A DNA stretch of 64,000 bases from Streptomyces sp. Ag109_O5-1 (GTDB lineage Bacteria > Actinomycetota > Actinomycetes > Streptomycetales > Streptomycetaceae). The DNA lies in NCBI RefSeq assembly GCF_003814875.1, contig NZ_RKQF01000001.1, positions 1,736,001 to 1,800,000 on the forward strand. The letters run 5' to 3'. Below the pieces are notes generated by a model, which did not search any database, was not told the origin of the DNA, and saw nothing but the letters and a program-made list of their open reading frames with translations. Position numbers and translations under genes: made by a program. Shown here in pieces: positions 43,373 to 53,628 of this stretch. The stretch's first letter is position 1; each line of letters starts with the position of its first letter.

Positions 43373-44269
43373 TCAGCTCCCTTCCGGCTGCCGGGCGTCG
43401 AGCAGCTCCAGGACCAGCCGGGCCGTCTCGGTCGGTGTGCTCCCCACCCGCACCCCGGCCGCCTCCAGCGCCTCCCGCTTGGCCCGGGCGGTCCCGGCCG
43501 AACCGGACACGATGGCGCCCGCGTGCCCCATGGTGCGGCCCTCGGGCGCGGTGAACCCGGCGATGTAGCCGACGACCGGCTTGGTCACGTGGTCCCGGAC
43601 GTAGGCGGCGGCCCGTTCCTCCGCGTCACCGCCGATCTCCCCGATGAGGACGACGAGTTCGGTGTCAGGATCCTCCTGGAAGGCTGCCAGGCAGTCGATA
43701 TGGCTCGTACCGACGACCGGGTCACCGCCGATCCCGACGCAGCTGGAGAAGCCGATATCCCGCAGTTCGTACATGAGTTGGTAGGTCAGCGTGCCCGACT
43801 TGGAGACGAGACCGAGCCGCCCGGGCTTGGTGATGTCGGCCGGGATGATGCCCGCGTCGGACTGGCCCGGTGTGATCAGTCCGGGGCAGTTGGGGCCGAT
43901 GACCCGGGTGCCCTTGGCACGGGCGTACGAGGTGAAGGCCACCGAGTCGTGGACCGGGATGCCCTCGGTGATCACCACCGCGAGGCCGATTCCGGCGTCG
44001 GCGGCCTCCAGCACCGCCGCCTTGGCGAACGCGGGCGGCACGAAGACGACGGTGACGTCGGCGCCGGTCGCCGCCATGCCCTCGGCGACGGTGCCGTAGA
44101 CCGGGACGGCACGGTCGTCGAAGTCCACGGTCCGGCCGGCCTTGCGCGGGTTGACCCCACAGACGACGTCCGTCCCGGCGGCCAGCATCCGCCGGGTGTG
44201 CTTCATGCCCTCGCCGCCGGTCATGCCCTGGACGAGAACCTTGCTCTCCTTGGTGAGATAGATCGCCAT
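43373..44269 (-). CDS. sucD: Succinate-CoA ligase alpha subunit
   Basis: 298 codons. CoA-binding Rossmann start [20 protein letters not shown], then [51 protein letters not shown] and [20 protein letters not shown]. The phosphohistidine loop [16 protein letters not shown] is near residue 247. With sucC (11 nt upstream) it forms the active heterodimer. In this cluster the pair may supply succinyl-CoA, which can serve as CoA donor to start oxalate activation. A malate-CoA ligase activity, as in methylotroph mtkAB, is an alternative. Confidence 0.92.
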   Translation of the reverse strand: MAIYLTKESKVLVQGMTGGEGMKHTRRMLAAGTDVVCGVNPRKAGRTVDFDDRAVPVYGTVAEGMAATGADVTVVFVPPAFAKAAVLEAADAGIGLAVVITEGIPVHDSVAFTSYARAKGTRVIGPNCPGLITPGQSDAGIIPADITKPGRLGLVSKSGTLTYQLMYELRDIGFSSCVGIGGDPVVGTSHIDCLAAFQEDPDTELVVLIGEIGGDAEERAAAYVRDHVTKPVVGYIAGFTAPEGRTMGHAGAIVSGSAGTARAKREALEAAGVRVGSTPTETARLVLELLDARQPEGS

Positions 44270-44280
44270 GTCCCGGCTCC

Positions 44281-45411
44281 TCAGGCGCTGTGGGCGAGTT
44301 CGGCGGCGCGGCGGGCAGCGCCGTCCATGGTGGTGGCCTGTTCGACCAGGGGGTGCGCGCGTGCGTCGAGGATCGCCCGGCCGCGCGCCGCGTTGTTGCC
44401 GTCGAGGCGGACCACCAGCGGCTTGGTCAGCCGGACCGTCTCCAGTGCCCGCACGATCCCGTCGGCGACCGCGTCGCAGGCCGTGATTCCGCCGAAGACG
44501 TTGACGAACACGGACTTCACGGCCGGGTCGGAGAGGATCACCGAGAGCCCGTCGGCCATGATCTGGGCGGACGCCCCGCCGCCGATGTCAAGAAAGTCGG
44601 CTGGTCGCGCGCCGCAGCCGGCCACCACGTCGAGGGTGGACATCACCAGGCCCGCGCCGTTGCCGATGATGCCGACCTCGCCGTCCAGCTTGACGTAGTT
44701 GAGGCCCTTCGCGGCGGCCGTCGCCTCCAGCGGGTCGTGGTGCTCGCCCTCCTCGGCACCCCAACGGGACTGCCGGAAGCGGGCGTTGTCATCGAGGGTG
44801 ACCTTGCCGTCGAGGGCCAGGATCCGGCCCTGCCGGGTGCGTACGAGCGGGTTCACCTCGACGAGCAAGGCGTCCTCACGGACGAGCACGTCCCACAGCC
44901 GTACGAGGACGTCGACGGTCTGCGGTGGCAGCCCGGCCGCCTCGGCGATCTCGCCCGCCTTCGCCGATGTGACACCCCTGGCGGGGTCGACGGGGACACG
45001 GGCCACCGCCTTGGGCCGGGTCGCGGCCACCTCCTCGATCTCCATGCCGCCCTCGGCCGACGCGATCGCCAGGAAGCCGCCGGCCGCCCGGTCGAGGACG
45101 TAGGAGACGTAGAACTCGCTCTCGATGTCGACGGGTTGGGCCAGCATCACCTTGCCGACCGTGTGCCCCTTGATGGCCATGCCGAGGATCTGACGCGCGG
45201 TCAACTCGGCTGCGGCCGGGTCCGCGGCGAGCTTCACCCCGCCCGCCTTGCCCCGACCGCCCGTTTTCACCTGGGCCTTCACCACCACTCGCCCGCCGAG
45301 CCTGCGGGCGATCTCCCGGGCCTCCTTGGGCGAGTCGGTGACCTCGGCCCTCGGCACCAAGATGCCGTGTTCCTCGAAGAGTTCCCTTGCCTGGTGTTCG
45401 TACAGGTCCAT
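44281..45411 (-). CDS. sucC: Succinate-CoA ligase beta subunit
   Basis: 376 codons from ATG 45411 with AGGAG upstream; the longer frame to 45591 runs into the divergent promoter. ATP-grasp: [60 protein letters not shown] and [18 protein letters not shown], which are the SucC signatures. It is the first gene of a leftward operon sucC-sucD-aldehyde dehydrogenase and is divergent from the ThDP enzyme gene. The shared promoter region holds the palindrome at 45481-45504. Likely a second, catabolism-specific copy rather than the TCA-cycle sucC (inference from context). Confidence 0.92.
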   Translation of the reverse strand: MDLYEHQARELFEEHGILVPRAEVTDSPKEAREIARRLGGRVVVKAQVKTGGRGKAGGVKLAADPAAAELTARQILGMAIKGHTVGKVMLAQPVDIESEFYVSYVLDRAAGGFLAIASAEGGMEIEEVAATRPKAVARVPVDPARGVTSAKAGEIAEAAGLPPQTVDVLVRLWDVLVREDALLVEVNPLVRTRQGRILALDGKVTLDDNARFRQSRWGAEEGEHHDPLEATAAAKGLNYVKLDGEVGIIGNGAGLVMSTLDVVAGCGARPADFLDIGGGASAQIMADGLSVILSDPAVKSVFVNVFGGITACDAVADGIVRALETVRLTKPLVVRLDGNNAARGRAILDARAHPLVEQATTMDGAARRAAELAHSA

Positions 45412-45480
45412 TTCGGCTCCTGTCTTGAAAGTGCCGCACGCCCCCTGGACACCACCCACCGGATGCGGGATAACAAGGTT

Positions 45481-45510
45481 CATACAGTATTCGTCGACTG
45501 TATGCAATAT
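45481..45510. promoter_or_regulatory. Putative GntR operator, sucC/oxc divergent promoter
   Basis: An inverted repeat CATACAG-N10-CTGTATG at 45481-45504, overlapping ATTCGTCGAC (45489-45498) and ACTGTATGCAATAT (45497-45510). Related elements occur before the FCD-GntR gene and in the antiporter/reductase promoter. It lies between the sucC and oxc start codons. Confidence 0.6.
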
Positions 45511-45577
45511 ACGAACGGCATCCCGGACGCCATCCCAGACGGCATTCCACCCCCTACGAAGGGACAAGGACTTCGCC

Positions 45578-47260
45578 ATGCCCGACGACACCCAGGACGT
45601 GATTTCCGGTGGTCATCTCGTTGCGAAGGCACTGAAGGCCGAGGGGGTCGACCGCATCTACACGCTGTGCGGCGGCCACGTCATCGACATCTACGACGGC
45701 TGCGTCGACGAGGGCATAGAAGTCGTCGACGTCCGCCATGAGCAGGTGGCCGCCCACGCCGCCGACGGCTACGCGCGCATCACCGGCAAGCCCGGGTGCG
45801 CGGTCGTCACCGCCGGCCCCGGTACGACCGACGCCGTCACCGGGGTCGCCAACGCCTTCCGCGCGGAGTCCCCGATGCTGCTGATCGGCGGCCAGGGGGC
45901 GCACTCCCAGCACAAGATGGGGTCGCTGCAGGACCTGCCGCACGTCGACATGATGACGCCGATCACCAAGTTCGCGGCGACCGTCCCGGACACCGCGCGC
46001 GCCGCCGACATGGTCTCCATGGCGTTCCGCGAGTGTTACCACGGCGCGCCCGGCCCCTCCTTCCTGGAGATCCCGCGCGACGTCCTGGACGCCAAGGTCC
46101 CGGCGGAGAAGGCGCGCATCCCGAAGCCGGGCGCCTACCGCGCCTCCACCCGCTCCGCCGGTGACCCCGAGGCTGTCGAGAAACTCGCCGACCTCCTCGT
46201 CCACGCCGAGAAACCCGCCATCCTGCTGGGCAGCCAGGTCTGGACGACCCGGGGCACCGCCGCCGCCATCGACCTCGTCCGCACCCTCAACATCCCCGCC
46301 TACATGAACGGCGCCGGACGCGGCACCCTGCCCCCCGGCGACCCGCACCACTTCCAACTCTCCCGCCGGTACGCCTTCTCCAACGCCGATGTCATCGTGA
46401 TCGTCGGCACGCCCTTCGACTTCCGCATGGGCTACGGCAAGCGCCTCTCCCCCACCGCGACGGTCGTCCAGATCGACCTCGACTACCGCACGGTCGGCAA
46501 GAACCGGGACATCGACCTCGGGATCGTCGGCGACGCGGGCCTGGTGCTGAAGTCGGTGACCGAGGCGGCCTCCGGACGCGTCAACGGGGGTGCGTCCAGG
46601 CGCAAGGAGTGGCTCGACGAGCTGCGCGCCGCCGAGCAGACCGCGCTGGAGAAGCGGCTCCCCAGCCTCAGGTCGGACGCCTCCCCCATCCACCCGTACC
46701 GCCTGGTCAGCGAGATCAACGACTTCCTCACCGAGGACTCGATCTACATCGGCGACGGCGGCGACATCGTCACCTTCTCGGGGCAGGTGGTCCAGCCCAA
46801 GTCCCCTGGCCACTGGATGGATCCGGGCCCCCTCGGCACCCTCGGCGTCGGCGTCCCCTTCGTGCTCGCCGCCAAACAGGCCCGCCCCGACAAGGAGGTG
46901 GTCGCCCTCTTCGGCGACGGCGCCTTCTCGCTCACCGGCTGGGACTTCGAGACCCTGGTCCGCTACGACCTCCCCTTCGTCGGGATCGTCGGCAACAACT
47001 CCTCGATGAACCAGATCCGTTACGGCCAGGCCGCGAAGTACGGCAAGGAGCGCGAACGGGTCGGCAACACCCTCGGGGACGTCCACTACGACAAGTTCGC
47101 CCAGCTGCTGGGCGGTTACGGCGAGGAGGTCCGCGACCCCGCCGACATCGGCCCCGCCCTGCGCCGGGCCCGCGAGTCGGGCAAGCCGTCCCTGATCAAC
47201 GTCTGGGTCGACCCGGACGCGTACGCCCCCGGAACCATGAACCAGACCATGTACAAGTGA
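45578..47260 (+). CDS. ThDP-dependent oxalyl-CoA decarboxylase-like enzyme
   Basis: 560 codons from ATG 45578 with AAGGGA upstream; an open frame continues to 45248. Acetolactate-synthase-type ThDP fold: Glu55 in [16 protein letters not shown] activates ThDP, the central domain has [20 protein letters not shown], and the ThDP site has [15 protein letters not shown] near 446 ending in GNNSS near 472. The immediate frc and CoA-ligase neighbours and the antiporters point to decarboxylation of oxalyl-CoA to formyl-CoA and CO2. It differs from E. coli YfdU in the active-site region (GGHVIDIYD at 32-40), so a 2-hydroxyacyl-CoA lyase-type activity is a real alternative. Confidence 0.8.
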   Translation: MPDDTQDVISGGHLVAKALKAEGVDRIYTLCGGHVIDIYDGCVDEGIEVVDVRHEQVAAHAADGYARITGKPGCAVVTAGPGTTDAVTGVANAFRAESPMLLIGGQGAHSQHKMGSLQDLPHVDMMTPITKFAATVPDTARAADMVSMAFRECYHGAPGPSFLEIPRDVLDAKVPAEKARIPKPGAYRASTRSAGDPEAVEKLADLLVHAEKPAILLGSQVWTTRGTAAAIDLVRTLNIPAYMNGAGRGTLPPGDPHHFQLSRRYAFSNADVIVIVGTPFDFRMGYGKRLSPTATVVQIDLDYRTVGKNRDIDLGIVGDAGLVLKSVTEAASGRVNGGASRRKEWLDELRAAEQTALEKRLPSLRSDASPIHPYRLVSEINDFLTEDSIYIGDGGDIVTFSGQVVQPKSPGHWMDPGPLGTLGVGVPFVLAAKQARPDKEVVALFGDGAFSLTGWDFETLVRYDLPFVGIVGNNSSMNQIRYGQAAKYGKERERVGNTLGDVHYDKFAQLLGGYGEEVRDPADIGPALRRARESGKPSLINVWVDPDAYAPGTMNQTMYK

Positions 47261-47272
47261 GGTGGAACGCCC

Positions 47273-48505
47273 ATGACCACCAAGGCACTTGAGGGCATTC
47301 GCGTCCTCGACATGACCCACGTCCAGTCCGGCCCCTCCGCCACCCAGCTGCTCGCCTGGCTCGGCGCGGACGTGGTCAAGCTGGAGGCGCCGACCGGTGA
47401 CATCACGCGCAGGCAGCTGCGCGACCTCCCGGACGTCGACTCCCTCTACTTCACGATGCTCAACTGCAACAAGCGGAGCATCACCCTCAACACCAAGACC
47501 GAGCGCGGCAAGGAGCTCCTGACCGAGCTGATCCGCCGCTCGGACGTGATGGTGGAGAACTTCGGCCCGGGCGCGGTCGACCGGATGGGGTTCGCCTGGG
47601 ACCGCATCAAGGAGATCAACCCACGGATCGTCTACGCCTCCATCAAGGGGTTCGGGGACGGCCCGTACACCGACTTCAAGGCGTACGAGGTCGTTGCCCA
47701 GGCGATGGGCGGGTCGATGTCGACCACCGGCTTCGAGGACGGCCCGCCGCTGGCCACGGGCGCGCAGATCGGCGACTCGGGCACGGGCGTGCATACAGTG
47801 GCCGGGATACTGGCGGCACTCTTCCAGCGGGAGCGCACCGGCCGCGGCCAGCGCGTCAACGTCGCCATGCAGCACGCCGTGCTCAACCTCTGCCGGGTCA
47901 AGCTCCGCGACCAGCAGCGACTCACCCACGGCCGGCTTGCCGAGTACCCGAACGAGGACTTCGGCGACGAGGTGCCCCGCTCCGGAAACGCCTCCGGCGG
48001 CGGCCAGCCCGGCTGGGCCGTCAAGTGCGCGCCGGGCGGCCCCAACGACTATGTGTACGTCATCGTGCAGCCCGTCGGCTGGCAGCCCATCACCCATCTC
48101 ATCGGCCGGCCCGAGCTGGCGGAGGACCCCGAGTGGGCGACCCCGGAGGCCCGCCTCCCCAAGCTCAACAAGATGTTCCAGCTGATCGAGGAGTGGTCCT
48201 CGACACTCCCGAAGTGGGAGGTGCTGGAGCGGCTCAACGCCCACAACATCCCGTGCGGGCCGATCCTGTCCACCAAGGAGATCATCGAGGACGAGTCGCT
48301 GGTCGCCAACGAGATGGTGGTCACCGTCCCGCACCCCGAGCGCGGCGAGTTCATCACCGTCGGGAGCCCGCTCAAGCTCTCCGACTCCCCGGTCGAGGTC
48401 ACCGGTTCGCCGCTGCTCGGCGAGCACAACGAAGCTGTCTACATCGGCGAACTGGGCCTCGGTGGCGAGGAGTTGCGCCTGCTCAAGTCGAACGGAGTGA
48501 TCTGA
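47273..48505 (+). CDS. frc: Formyl-CoA:oxalate CoA-transferase
   Basis: 410 codons; GAGGTGG lies before ATG 47273. Class III (CaiB/BaiF) transferase closely matching Frc/YfdW over its whole length: [71 protein letters not shown] and SGGGQPGW. The catalytic aspartate corresponds to Asp168 in IGDSGTG. The active-site glycine loop reads SGGGQ at 241-245 where Frc enzymes have GGGGQ. It moves CoA from formyl-CoA (or succinyl-CoA) to oxalate, giving oxalyl-CoA. Between the ThDP enzyme (12 nt) and the CoA synthetase (2 nt before GTG). Confidence 0.93.
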   Translation: MTTKALEGIRVLDMTHVQSGPSATQLLAWLGADVVKLEAPTGDITRRQLRDLPDVDSLYFTMLNCNKRSITLNTKTERGKELLTELIRRSDVMVENFGPGAVDRMGFAWDRIKEINPRIVYASIKGFGDGPYTDFKAYEVVAQAMGGSMSTTGFEDGPPLATGAQIGDSGTGVHTVAGILAALFQRERTGRGQRVNVAMQHAVLNLCRVKLRDQQRLTHGRLAEYPNEDFGDEVPRSGNASGGGQPGWAVKCAPGGPNDYVYVIVQPVGWQPITHLIGRPELAEDPEWATPEARLPKLNKMFQLIEEWSSTLPKWEVLERLNAHNIPCGPILSTKEIIEDESLVANEMVVTVPHPERGEFITVGSPLKLSDSPVEVTGSPLLGEHNEAVYIGELGLGGEELRLLKSNGVI

Positions 48506-48506
48506 C

Positions 48507-50654
48507 GTGATGGCAGAGGACCGGGAACTGCGGGTCCGTGCGCTCCTCGACTCCGTGCGGGCCGAGGGTCGTACCGCACTCACCGCGCCCGAGGGCAAGA
48601 TGGTCGCCGACGCGTACGGGATCGCCGTACCGGGCGAGGAGTTGGCGACGGACGTGGACGAGGCGGTGGCGTACGCGGCACGCTTCGGCGGACCGGTCGT
48701 CATGAAGATCGTCTCGCCGGACATCCTGCACAAGACCGACGCGGGCGGGGTGGTCGTCGGCGTCGAGGGCGCCGCGGACGTGCGGGCCGCCTTCCACCGG
48801 ATCATCGAGAACGCGAAGGCCTACGACGCGCGGGCCCGGATCGAAGGCGTCCAGGTCCAGGAGTTGCTCCCCAAGGGCCAGGAGGTCATCGTCGGTGCGG
48901 TCACCGACCCGACCTTCGGGAAGGTCGTCGCCTTCGGGCTCGGCGGGGTGCTGGTCGAGGTACTGAAGGACGTGACCTTCCGGCTCGCGCCCGTCATCGC
49001 CGACGAGGCGCTGTCGATGCTGGACTCCATCAGGGCGGCCGAGGTGCTGCGCGGGGTGCGCGGTCAGGCCGGCGTGGACCGCTGGGCGATCGCCGAGCAG
49101 ATCCGCCGGGTCTCCCAACTCGTCGCGGACTTCGCGGAGATCGCCGAGGTGGACCTCAACCCGGTGATCGCCACACCGGAGGGCGCGGTCGCCGCCGACA
49201 TCCGGATCATCCTCGCCGACCAGGTACCGGCGGCCCGTCGGCGGTATGGACGCGACGAAATCCTGGCGACCATGCGCCGGTTGATGCAGCCCCGCTCGGT
49301 CGCCGTGATCGGCGCCTCCAACGAGCGGGGCAAGATCGGCAATTCGGTGATGCGCAACCTCGTCGACGGCGGTTTCGCCGGGGAGATCCATCCGGTGAAC
49401 CCCAAGGCCGATGACGTTCTGGGCCGCAAGGCGTACAAGAGTGTCACGGACGTTCCCGGTGAGGTGGATGTGGCCGTCTTCGCCATTCCCGCCAGGTTCG
49501 TGGCAGCGGCGCTGGAGGAGGTGGGCCGGAAGAGGATCCCCAACGCCGTCCTCATCCCCTCGGGCTTCGCCGAGACCGGCGAAGGCGAACTCCAGGCCGA
49601 GATCGTCGCGATCGGCGAACGGTACGGCATCCGTCTCCTCGGCCCGAACATCTACGGCTACTACTCCACCTGGCAGGACCTGTGCGCCACGTTCTGCACG
49701 CCGTACGACGTGAAGGGCGGGGTGGCACTGACGTCCCAGTCGGGCGGGATCGGCATGGCGATCCTGGGCTTCGCACGCACCACCAAGACGGGTGTGTCGG
49801 CGATCGTAGGCCTCGGCAACAAGTCGGACCTGGACGAGGACGACCTGCTCACCTGGTTCGGTGAGGACCCGCACACCAAGTGCATCGCGATGCACCTGGA
49901 GGACCTCAAGGACGGCCGCGCGTTCGTGGAAGCGGCGCGGAACACCGTACCGAGGAAGCCGGTTGTGGTCCTGAAGGCGGGCCGTACGGCCGCCGGTGCC
50001 AGGGCGGCCGGTTCGCACACGGGCGCGCTCGCGGGCGACGACGCGGTGTACGACGACATCCTGCGGCAGGCGGGCGTCATCCGGGCGCCGGGCCTGAACG
50101 ACATGCTGGAGTACGCGCGCGGCCTGCCGGTGCTGCCCGCCCCACAGGGCGACAACATCGTGATCATCACGGGAGCGGGCGGCAGCGGCGTGCTGCTGTC
50201 GGACGCGGTGACCGACAACGGGCTGGCCCTGATGGAGATCCCGCCGGACCTCGACGAGGCGTTCCGGCGCTTCATCCCGCCGTTCGGCGCCGCCGGCAAC
50301 CCGGTCGACATCACAGGCGGCGAGCCGCCGTCGACGTACGAGGCGACGATCCGGCTCGGTCTTGAGGACCCGCGGATCCACGCACTCGTCCTCGGCTACT
50401 GGCACACCATCGTCACCCCGCCGATGGTCTTCGCCGAACTGACGGCCCGGGTGGTCGCGGAGTTCCGGGAGCGGGGGATCGAGAAGCCGGTCGTCGCCTC
50501 GCTCGCGGGGGACGTCGAGGTCGAGGAGGCCTGCCAGTACCTGTACGAGCGGGGAGTCGTGGCGTACCCGTACACGACCGAACGGCCGGTGGCCGTGCTC
50601 GGCGCCAAGTACCGCTGGGCGCGGGCGGCCGGACTGCTGGGGGGCGCGTCATGA
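48507..50654 (+). CDS. NDP-forming acyl-CoA synthetase
   Basis: 715 codons from GTG 48507 (GGAG upstream); ATG 48510 is in frame directly after it. An ATP-grasp domain comes first (residues ~20-235: GGPVVMKIVSPDILHKTDAG, VGAVTDPTFGKVVAFGLGG, EVDLNPVIA). Then come a CoA-binding domain (SVAVIGASNERGKIGNSVMR near 265) and ligase domains with LTSQSGGIGMAILGFA and the phosphohistidine loop GSHTGALAGDD. It activates a carboxylate with ATP to acyl-CoA, ADP and phosphate. In this operon the substrate is likely oxalate or formate, a second route to oxalyl-CoA that does not need a CoA donor; this is inferred. Confidence 0.88.
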   Translation: MMAEDRELRVRALLDSVRAEGRTALTAPEGKMVADAYGIAVPGEELATDVDEAVAYAARFGGPVVMKIVSPDILHKTDAGGVVVGVEGAADVRAAFHRIIENAKAYDARARIEGVQVQELLPKGQEVIVGAVTDPTFGKVVAFGLGGVLVEVLKDVTFRLAPVIADEALSMLDSIRAAEVLRGVRGQAGVDRWAIAEQIRRVSQLVADFAEIAEVDLNPVIATPEGAVAADIRIILADQVPAARRRYGRDEILATMRRLMQPRSVAVIGASNERGKIGNSVMRNLVDGGFAGEIHPVNPKADDVLGRKAYKSVTDVPGEVDVAVFAIPARFVAAALEEVGRKRIPNAVLIPSGFAETGEGELQAEIVAIGERYGIRLLGPNIYGYYSTWQDLCATFCTPYDVKGGVALTSQSGGIGMAILGFARTTKTGVSAIVGLGNKSDLDEDDLLTWFGEDPHTKCIAMHLEDLKDGRAFVEAARNTVPRKPVVVLKAGRTAAGARAAGSHTGALAGDDAVYDDILRQAGVIRAPGLNDMLEYARGLPVLPAPQGDNIVIITGAGGSGVLLSDAVTDNGLALMEIPPDLDEAFRRFIPPFGAAGNPVDITGGEPPSTYEATIRLGLEDPRIHALVLGYWHTIVTPPMVFAELTARVVAEFRERGIEKPVVASLAGDVEVEEACQYLYERGVVAYPYTTERPVAVLGAKYRWARAAGLLGGAS

Positions 50655-50667
50655 CGTAGCCGAGGAA

Positions 50668-50703
50668 GGGGCCGGCCGGCGGAGCGCGTCCTCGGCCGGC
50701 CCC
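50668..50703 (+). terminator. Terminator after the frc operon
   Basis: An 11-bp GC stem (50668-50678 with 50693-50703, GGGGCCGGCCG) with a 14-nt loop, 13 nt after the CoA synthetase stop and 78 nt before the first antiporter. It may attenuate rather than fully stop transcription. Confidence 0.7.
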
Positions 50704-50780
50704 GGGACCCGTGCGCGCGCGAAAGGCATTGGACAGGGGGCGCTGGCCAGAGCTTTCGACGCAAGGGGTGCTGAGCGAAC

Positions 50781-52169
50781 ATGTCATCCATCGATCTATC
50801 GGCGTCCGTCCCTTTCAGGGAGGTGACGGACCGCAACGGCCGCAGGTACCGGATCGGCGAGACAGATGTCGATCTCATGGGCCGGACAAGGAAATGGATG
50901 GTCATCCTGCCCTGGGTGGGCATGATGGGCATCAGCTCCGCCGAGTACGCGTTCACGTCGGCGGAGGAGACGCTCCACGAGGCGCATCTGTGGAGCAGCG
51001 GGCACATCTTCTGGCTGATGGGCGTCTGGGTGTTCTTCCAGGCGGCCGTGGCCTTCCCGGCCGGGCAGTTGCGGGAGAGCGGACGGCTTCCCGCCCGTAC
51101 GGCCATGCTGATCGGCGCGGCCGGCACGCTGCTGGGCTATGTGTCGCTGGCGTTCGCGCCGAACGTGGTCGTCGCCTATCTCGGCTTCGGCATGTGCAGC
51201 GGCATCGGCGCCGGTCTGGTCTACGCGACCTGCGTCAACATGGTCGGCAAGTGGTACCCGGAACGCAAGGGCGGCAAGACGGGCTTCGTGAACGGCGGTT
51301 TCGCCTATGGGTCCGCGCCCTTCGTCTTCCTCTTCACCTCGGTGCTCGACCTGAGCAACTACAAGGTGGTCCTGTCCGCGGTCGGCATCGGTCTGTGCCT
51401 GGTGGTGGCGTCGGCCGGCTGGTTCTTCAGGGACCCGCCGAAGAACTGGTGGCCGCCGCACATCGATCCGCTGAGAGCCAGTCAGGATCCGCGCATAAGG
51501 CGGGCGTTGGAGAAGAACCCGCCGGCGATCAAGCAGTACACACCCAAGGAGGCCGCCCGTACCCCCGTCCTGTGGATGATGTGGTTCTGTCTGCTCTGCA
51601 CGGCCGGGATCAATATCTTCGGCATCGCCTTCCAGGTGCCGTTCGGCAAGGACATGGGCTTCGCGGGCGGGATCGTGGCCACGGCCATGTCCCTGAAGGC
51701 GATCGTCAACGGCACCGGACGCGGGGTCATCGGCTGGATCTCCGACCGCTACGGCCGCCGCAACACCCTGATCATCGTCTGCATCGTGCTCGGCACGGCA
51801 CAGTTCGGAGTCCTGGCGTCCGGCCAGATGCACAGCATGCCGTTCTTCCTGTTCTGCTCCATGGTCTCCGGCTTCGGCGGCGGGGCGATCTTCCCGCTCT
51901 TCGCGGCCATGACGGCGGACTACTTCGGTGAGAACAACAACGCCACCAACTACGGGATGGTCTACAGCTCCAAGCTGATATCCGGCCTGGTGGGCTCCGG
52001 TCTGGGCGCGGTCGTCGTCGGTGAGTGGGACTACCACGGCGCGTTCGTGCTCGCGGGCTCCGTCGGCCTGGCCTCCGCAGTGCTGGCGCTCTTCCTCAAG
52101 GCACCGGGCAGGCCCAGCGCCCGGCGCATCGTCCCCAACCCGCAACCGCTCGGCGAGGAGATGGCGTGA
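50781..52169 (+). CDS. OFA-family oxalate/formate antiporter 1
   Basis: 462 codons. MFS transporter with 12 TM helices and a cytosolic N-terminus that carries a short repeat also present in the next gene (REVTDRNGRRYRIGETDVDL). Diagnostic OFA features: IFWLMGVWVFFQAAVAFPAG, GLVYATCVNMVGKWYPERKG, TGFVNGGFAYGSAPF and the loop DPPKNWWPPHIDPL. It would import oxalate in exchange for formate, giving a proton-motive force when oxalate is decarboxylated inside. It is followed one base after its stop by its paralogue. Confidence 0.92.
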   Translation: MSSIDLSASVPFREVTDRNGRRYRIGETDVDLMGRTRKWMVILPWVGMMGISSAEYAFTSAEETLHEAHLWSSGHIFWLMGVWVFFQAAVAFPAGQLRESGRLPARTAMLIGAAGTLLGYVSLAFAPNVVVAYLGFGMCSGIGAGLVYATCVNMVGKWYPERKGGKTGFVNGGFAYGSAPFVFLFTSVLDLSNYKVVLSAVGIGLCLVVASAGWFFRDPPKNWWPPHIDPLRASQDPRIRRALEKNPPAIKQYTPKEAARTPVLWMMWFCLLCTAGINIFGIAFQVPFGKDMGFAGGIVATAMSLKAIVNGTGRGVIGWISDRYGRRNTLIIVCIVLGTAQFGVLASGQMHSMPFFLFCSMVSGFGGGAIFPLFAAMTADYFGENNNATNYGMVYSSKLISGLVGSGLGAVVVGEWDYHGAFVLAGSVGLASAVLALFLKAPGRPSARRIVPNPQPLGEEMA

Positions 52170-52170
52170 C

Positions 52171-53577
52171 ATGTCGGCAGAACCTGTAGCCACGAACAGC
52201 ACCGACGCCGGACGACGCCCGTACCGCGAGGTCACGGACGCCCGCGGCCGCGTCTACCGGATCGGCGAGACCGACCGGGACATCCTCGGCCACTCCCGCA
52301 ACCTCATGGTGTATCTCCCGTGGGTCGCCATGATGGCCATCAGCGTCTTCGAGTACGCGTACGGCTCCGCGGAGGACACCCTGTCCCACGCGCACGGCTG
52401 GACGCAGTCCAACACGTTCTGGATCCTGAGCATCTGGGTGTTCTTCCAGGCCGGCATCGCGTTCCCGGCGGGCTGGCTGCGGGAGAAGGGCATCCTCACG
52501 GCCCGCCGGGCGATGTACACCGGCTCCGTGATGTGCCTGATCGGCTTCCTGGCCCTCTCCCACATCAGCGAGATCTGGCTGGCGATCATAGGTTTCGGTG
52601 TGATCGGCGGCCTCGGCTCGGGCCTTGTCTACGCGACCTGCATCAACATGGTCGGCAAGTGGTTCCCCGAACGCAGGGGCGCCCGCACGGGTTTCGTGAA
52701 CGGCGGCTTCGCCTACGGCTCACTCCCGTTCATCTTCATCTTCAACTACGCCTTCGACACGGCGAACTACCACCGGGTCCTGGACCTGATCGGCGTGTAC
52801 GTGATGGTCGTCGTCCTGGTCTCGGCGTTCTTCTTCAAGGACCCGCCGAAGAACTGGTGGCCGGCCGACATTGACCCGCTCACGCACGCCGGCGGCTCCA
52901 GGACCGGGACGGCCCTCGTCAAGAACCCGCCCGCGGTACGCCAGTTCACCCCGAAGGAAGCGATCCGCACCGGCATGCTCCCGCTGATGTGGATCTCGAT
53001 CGTCATGACGGCAGGCGTCTCGATCTTCGGCATCTCGTTCCAGGTGGACTTCGCGAAGGACGTGGGCTTCGGCCCCCTCGTCGCCGCCTCCTCCATGGGC
53101 GTGATGGCGGTCATCAACGGCGTGGGCCGAGGTGTGGTCGGCTGGCTCTCGGACCGCTTCGGCCGCAAGCCGACCCTGGTCTTCGTCATAGTGGTCCTGG
53201 GCCTCGCCCAGTTCGGCGTGATCTGGGCCGGCGACGTCAAGAGCGAATGGCTGTTCCTGTTCTTCGCCTTCCTCTCCGGCTTCGGCGGCGGCGCCTTCTA
53301 CCCGCTCTTCGCCGCCCTCACCCCGGACTACTTCGGCGAGAACTACAACGCCACCAACTACGGCCTCGTCTACAGCGGCAAACTCATCAGCGGCCTCTTC
53401 GGCGGCGGCCTCGGCTCCATGGTGGTCGGCGCCTGGGGCTACAACGGCGCGTACGCCCTGGCGGGCGGCGTCTCGATGGTGGCGGCGGGGGTGGCGCTGC
53501 TGTTGCGGCAGCCGGGCTCGGCCGCAGGAGGCGCCGCGCGGCTGAGGCGGTCGCGTACGGCGGAGGCGACCACATAG
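52171..53577 (+). CDS. OFA-family oxalate/formate antiporter 2
   Basis: 468 codons from ATG 52171, one base after the previous stop. Paralogue of antiporter 1 along its whole length: REVTDARGRVYRIGETDRDI, FWILSIWVFFQAGIAFPAGW, GLVYATCINMVGKWFPERRG, TGFVNGGFAYGSLPF and KDPPKNWWPADIDPL. Twelve TM helices. The tandem pair may form a heterodimer or differ in substrate (oxalate, formate or glyoxylate). A hairpin follows at 53591. Confidence 0.92.
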   Translation: MSAEPVATNSTDAGRRPYREVTDARGRVYRIGETDRDILGHSRNLMVYLPWVAMMAISVFEYAYGSAEDTLSHAHGWTQSNTFWILSIWVFFQAGIAFPAGWLREKGILTARRAMYTGSVMCLIGFLALSHISEIWLAIIGFGVIGGLGSGLVYATCINMVGKWFPERRGARTGFVNGGFAYGSLPFIFIFNYAFDTANYHRVLDLIGVYVMVVVLVSAFFFKDPPKNWWPADIDPLTHAGGSRTGTALVKNPPAVRQFTPKEAIRTGMLPLMWISIVMTAGVSIFGISFQVDFAKDVGFGPLVAASSMGVMAVINGVGRGVVGWLSDRFGRKPTLVFVIVVLGLAQFGVIWAGDVKSEWLFLFFAFLSGFGGGAFYPLFAALTPDYFGENYNATNYGLVYSGKLISGLFGGGLGSMVVGAWGYNGAYALAGGVSMVAAGVALLLRQPGSAAGGAARLRRSRTAEATT

Positions 53578-53590
53578 GTCTCCGGGACCG

Positions 53591-53619
53591 GCGGGGCCTG
53601 CGCAGATGCGGGGCCCCGC
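53591..53619. terminator. Bidirectional terminator
   Basis: GCGGGGCC (53591-53598) pairs with GGCCCCGC (53612-53619) across a 13-nt loop, between the convergent antiporter and caspase genes. Confidence 0.65.
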
Positions 53620-53628
53620 TTGTCTCGT

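Noticed and set aside
41981..44698. A 905-codon rightward ORF
   Set aside because: It is antisense to the aldehyde dehydrogenase and sucD genes, gives Gly/Arg/Val-rich low-complexity protein without any domain, and arises from GC3 bias.
45554..48805. A 1083-codon leftward ORF, and a similar one at 48483-50405
   Set aside because: Both are antisense to the oxc, frc and CoA synthetase genes, which have clear active-site motifs on the other strand.
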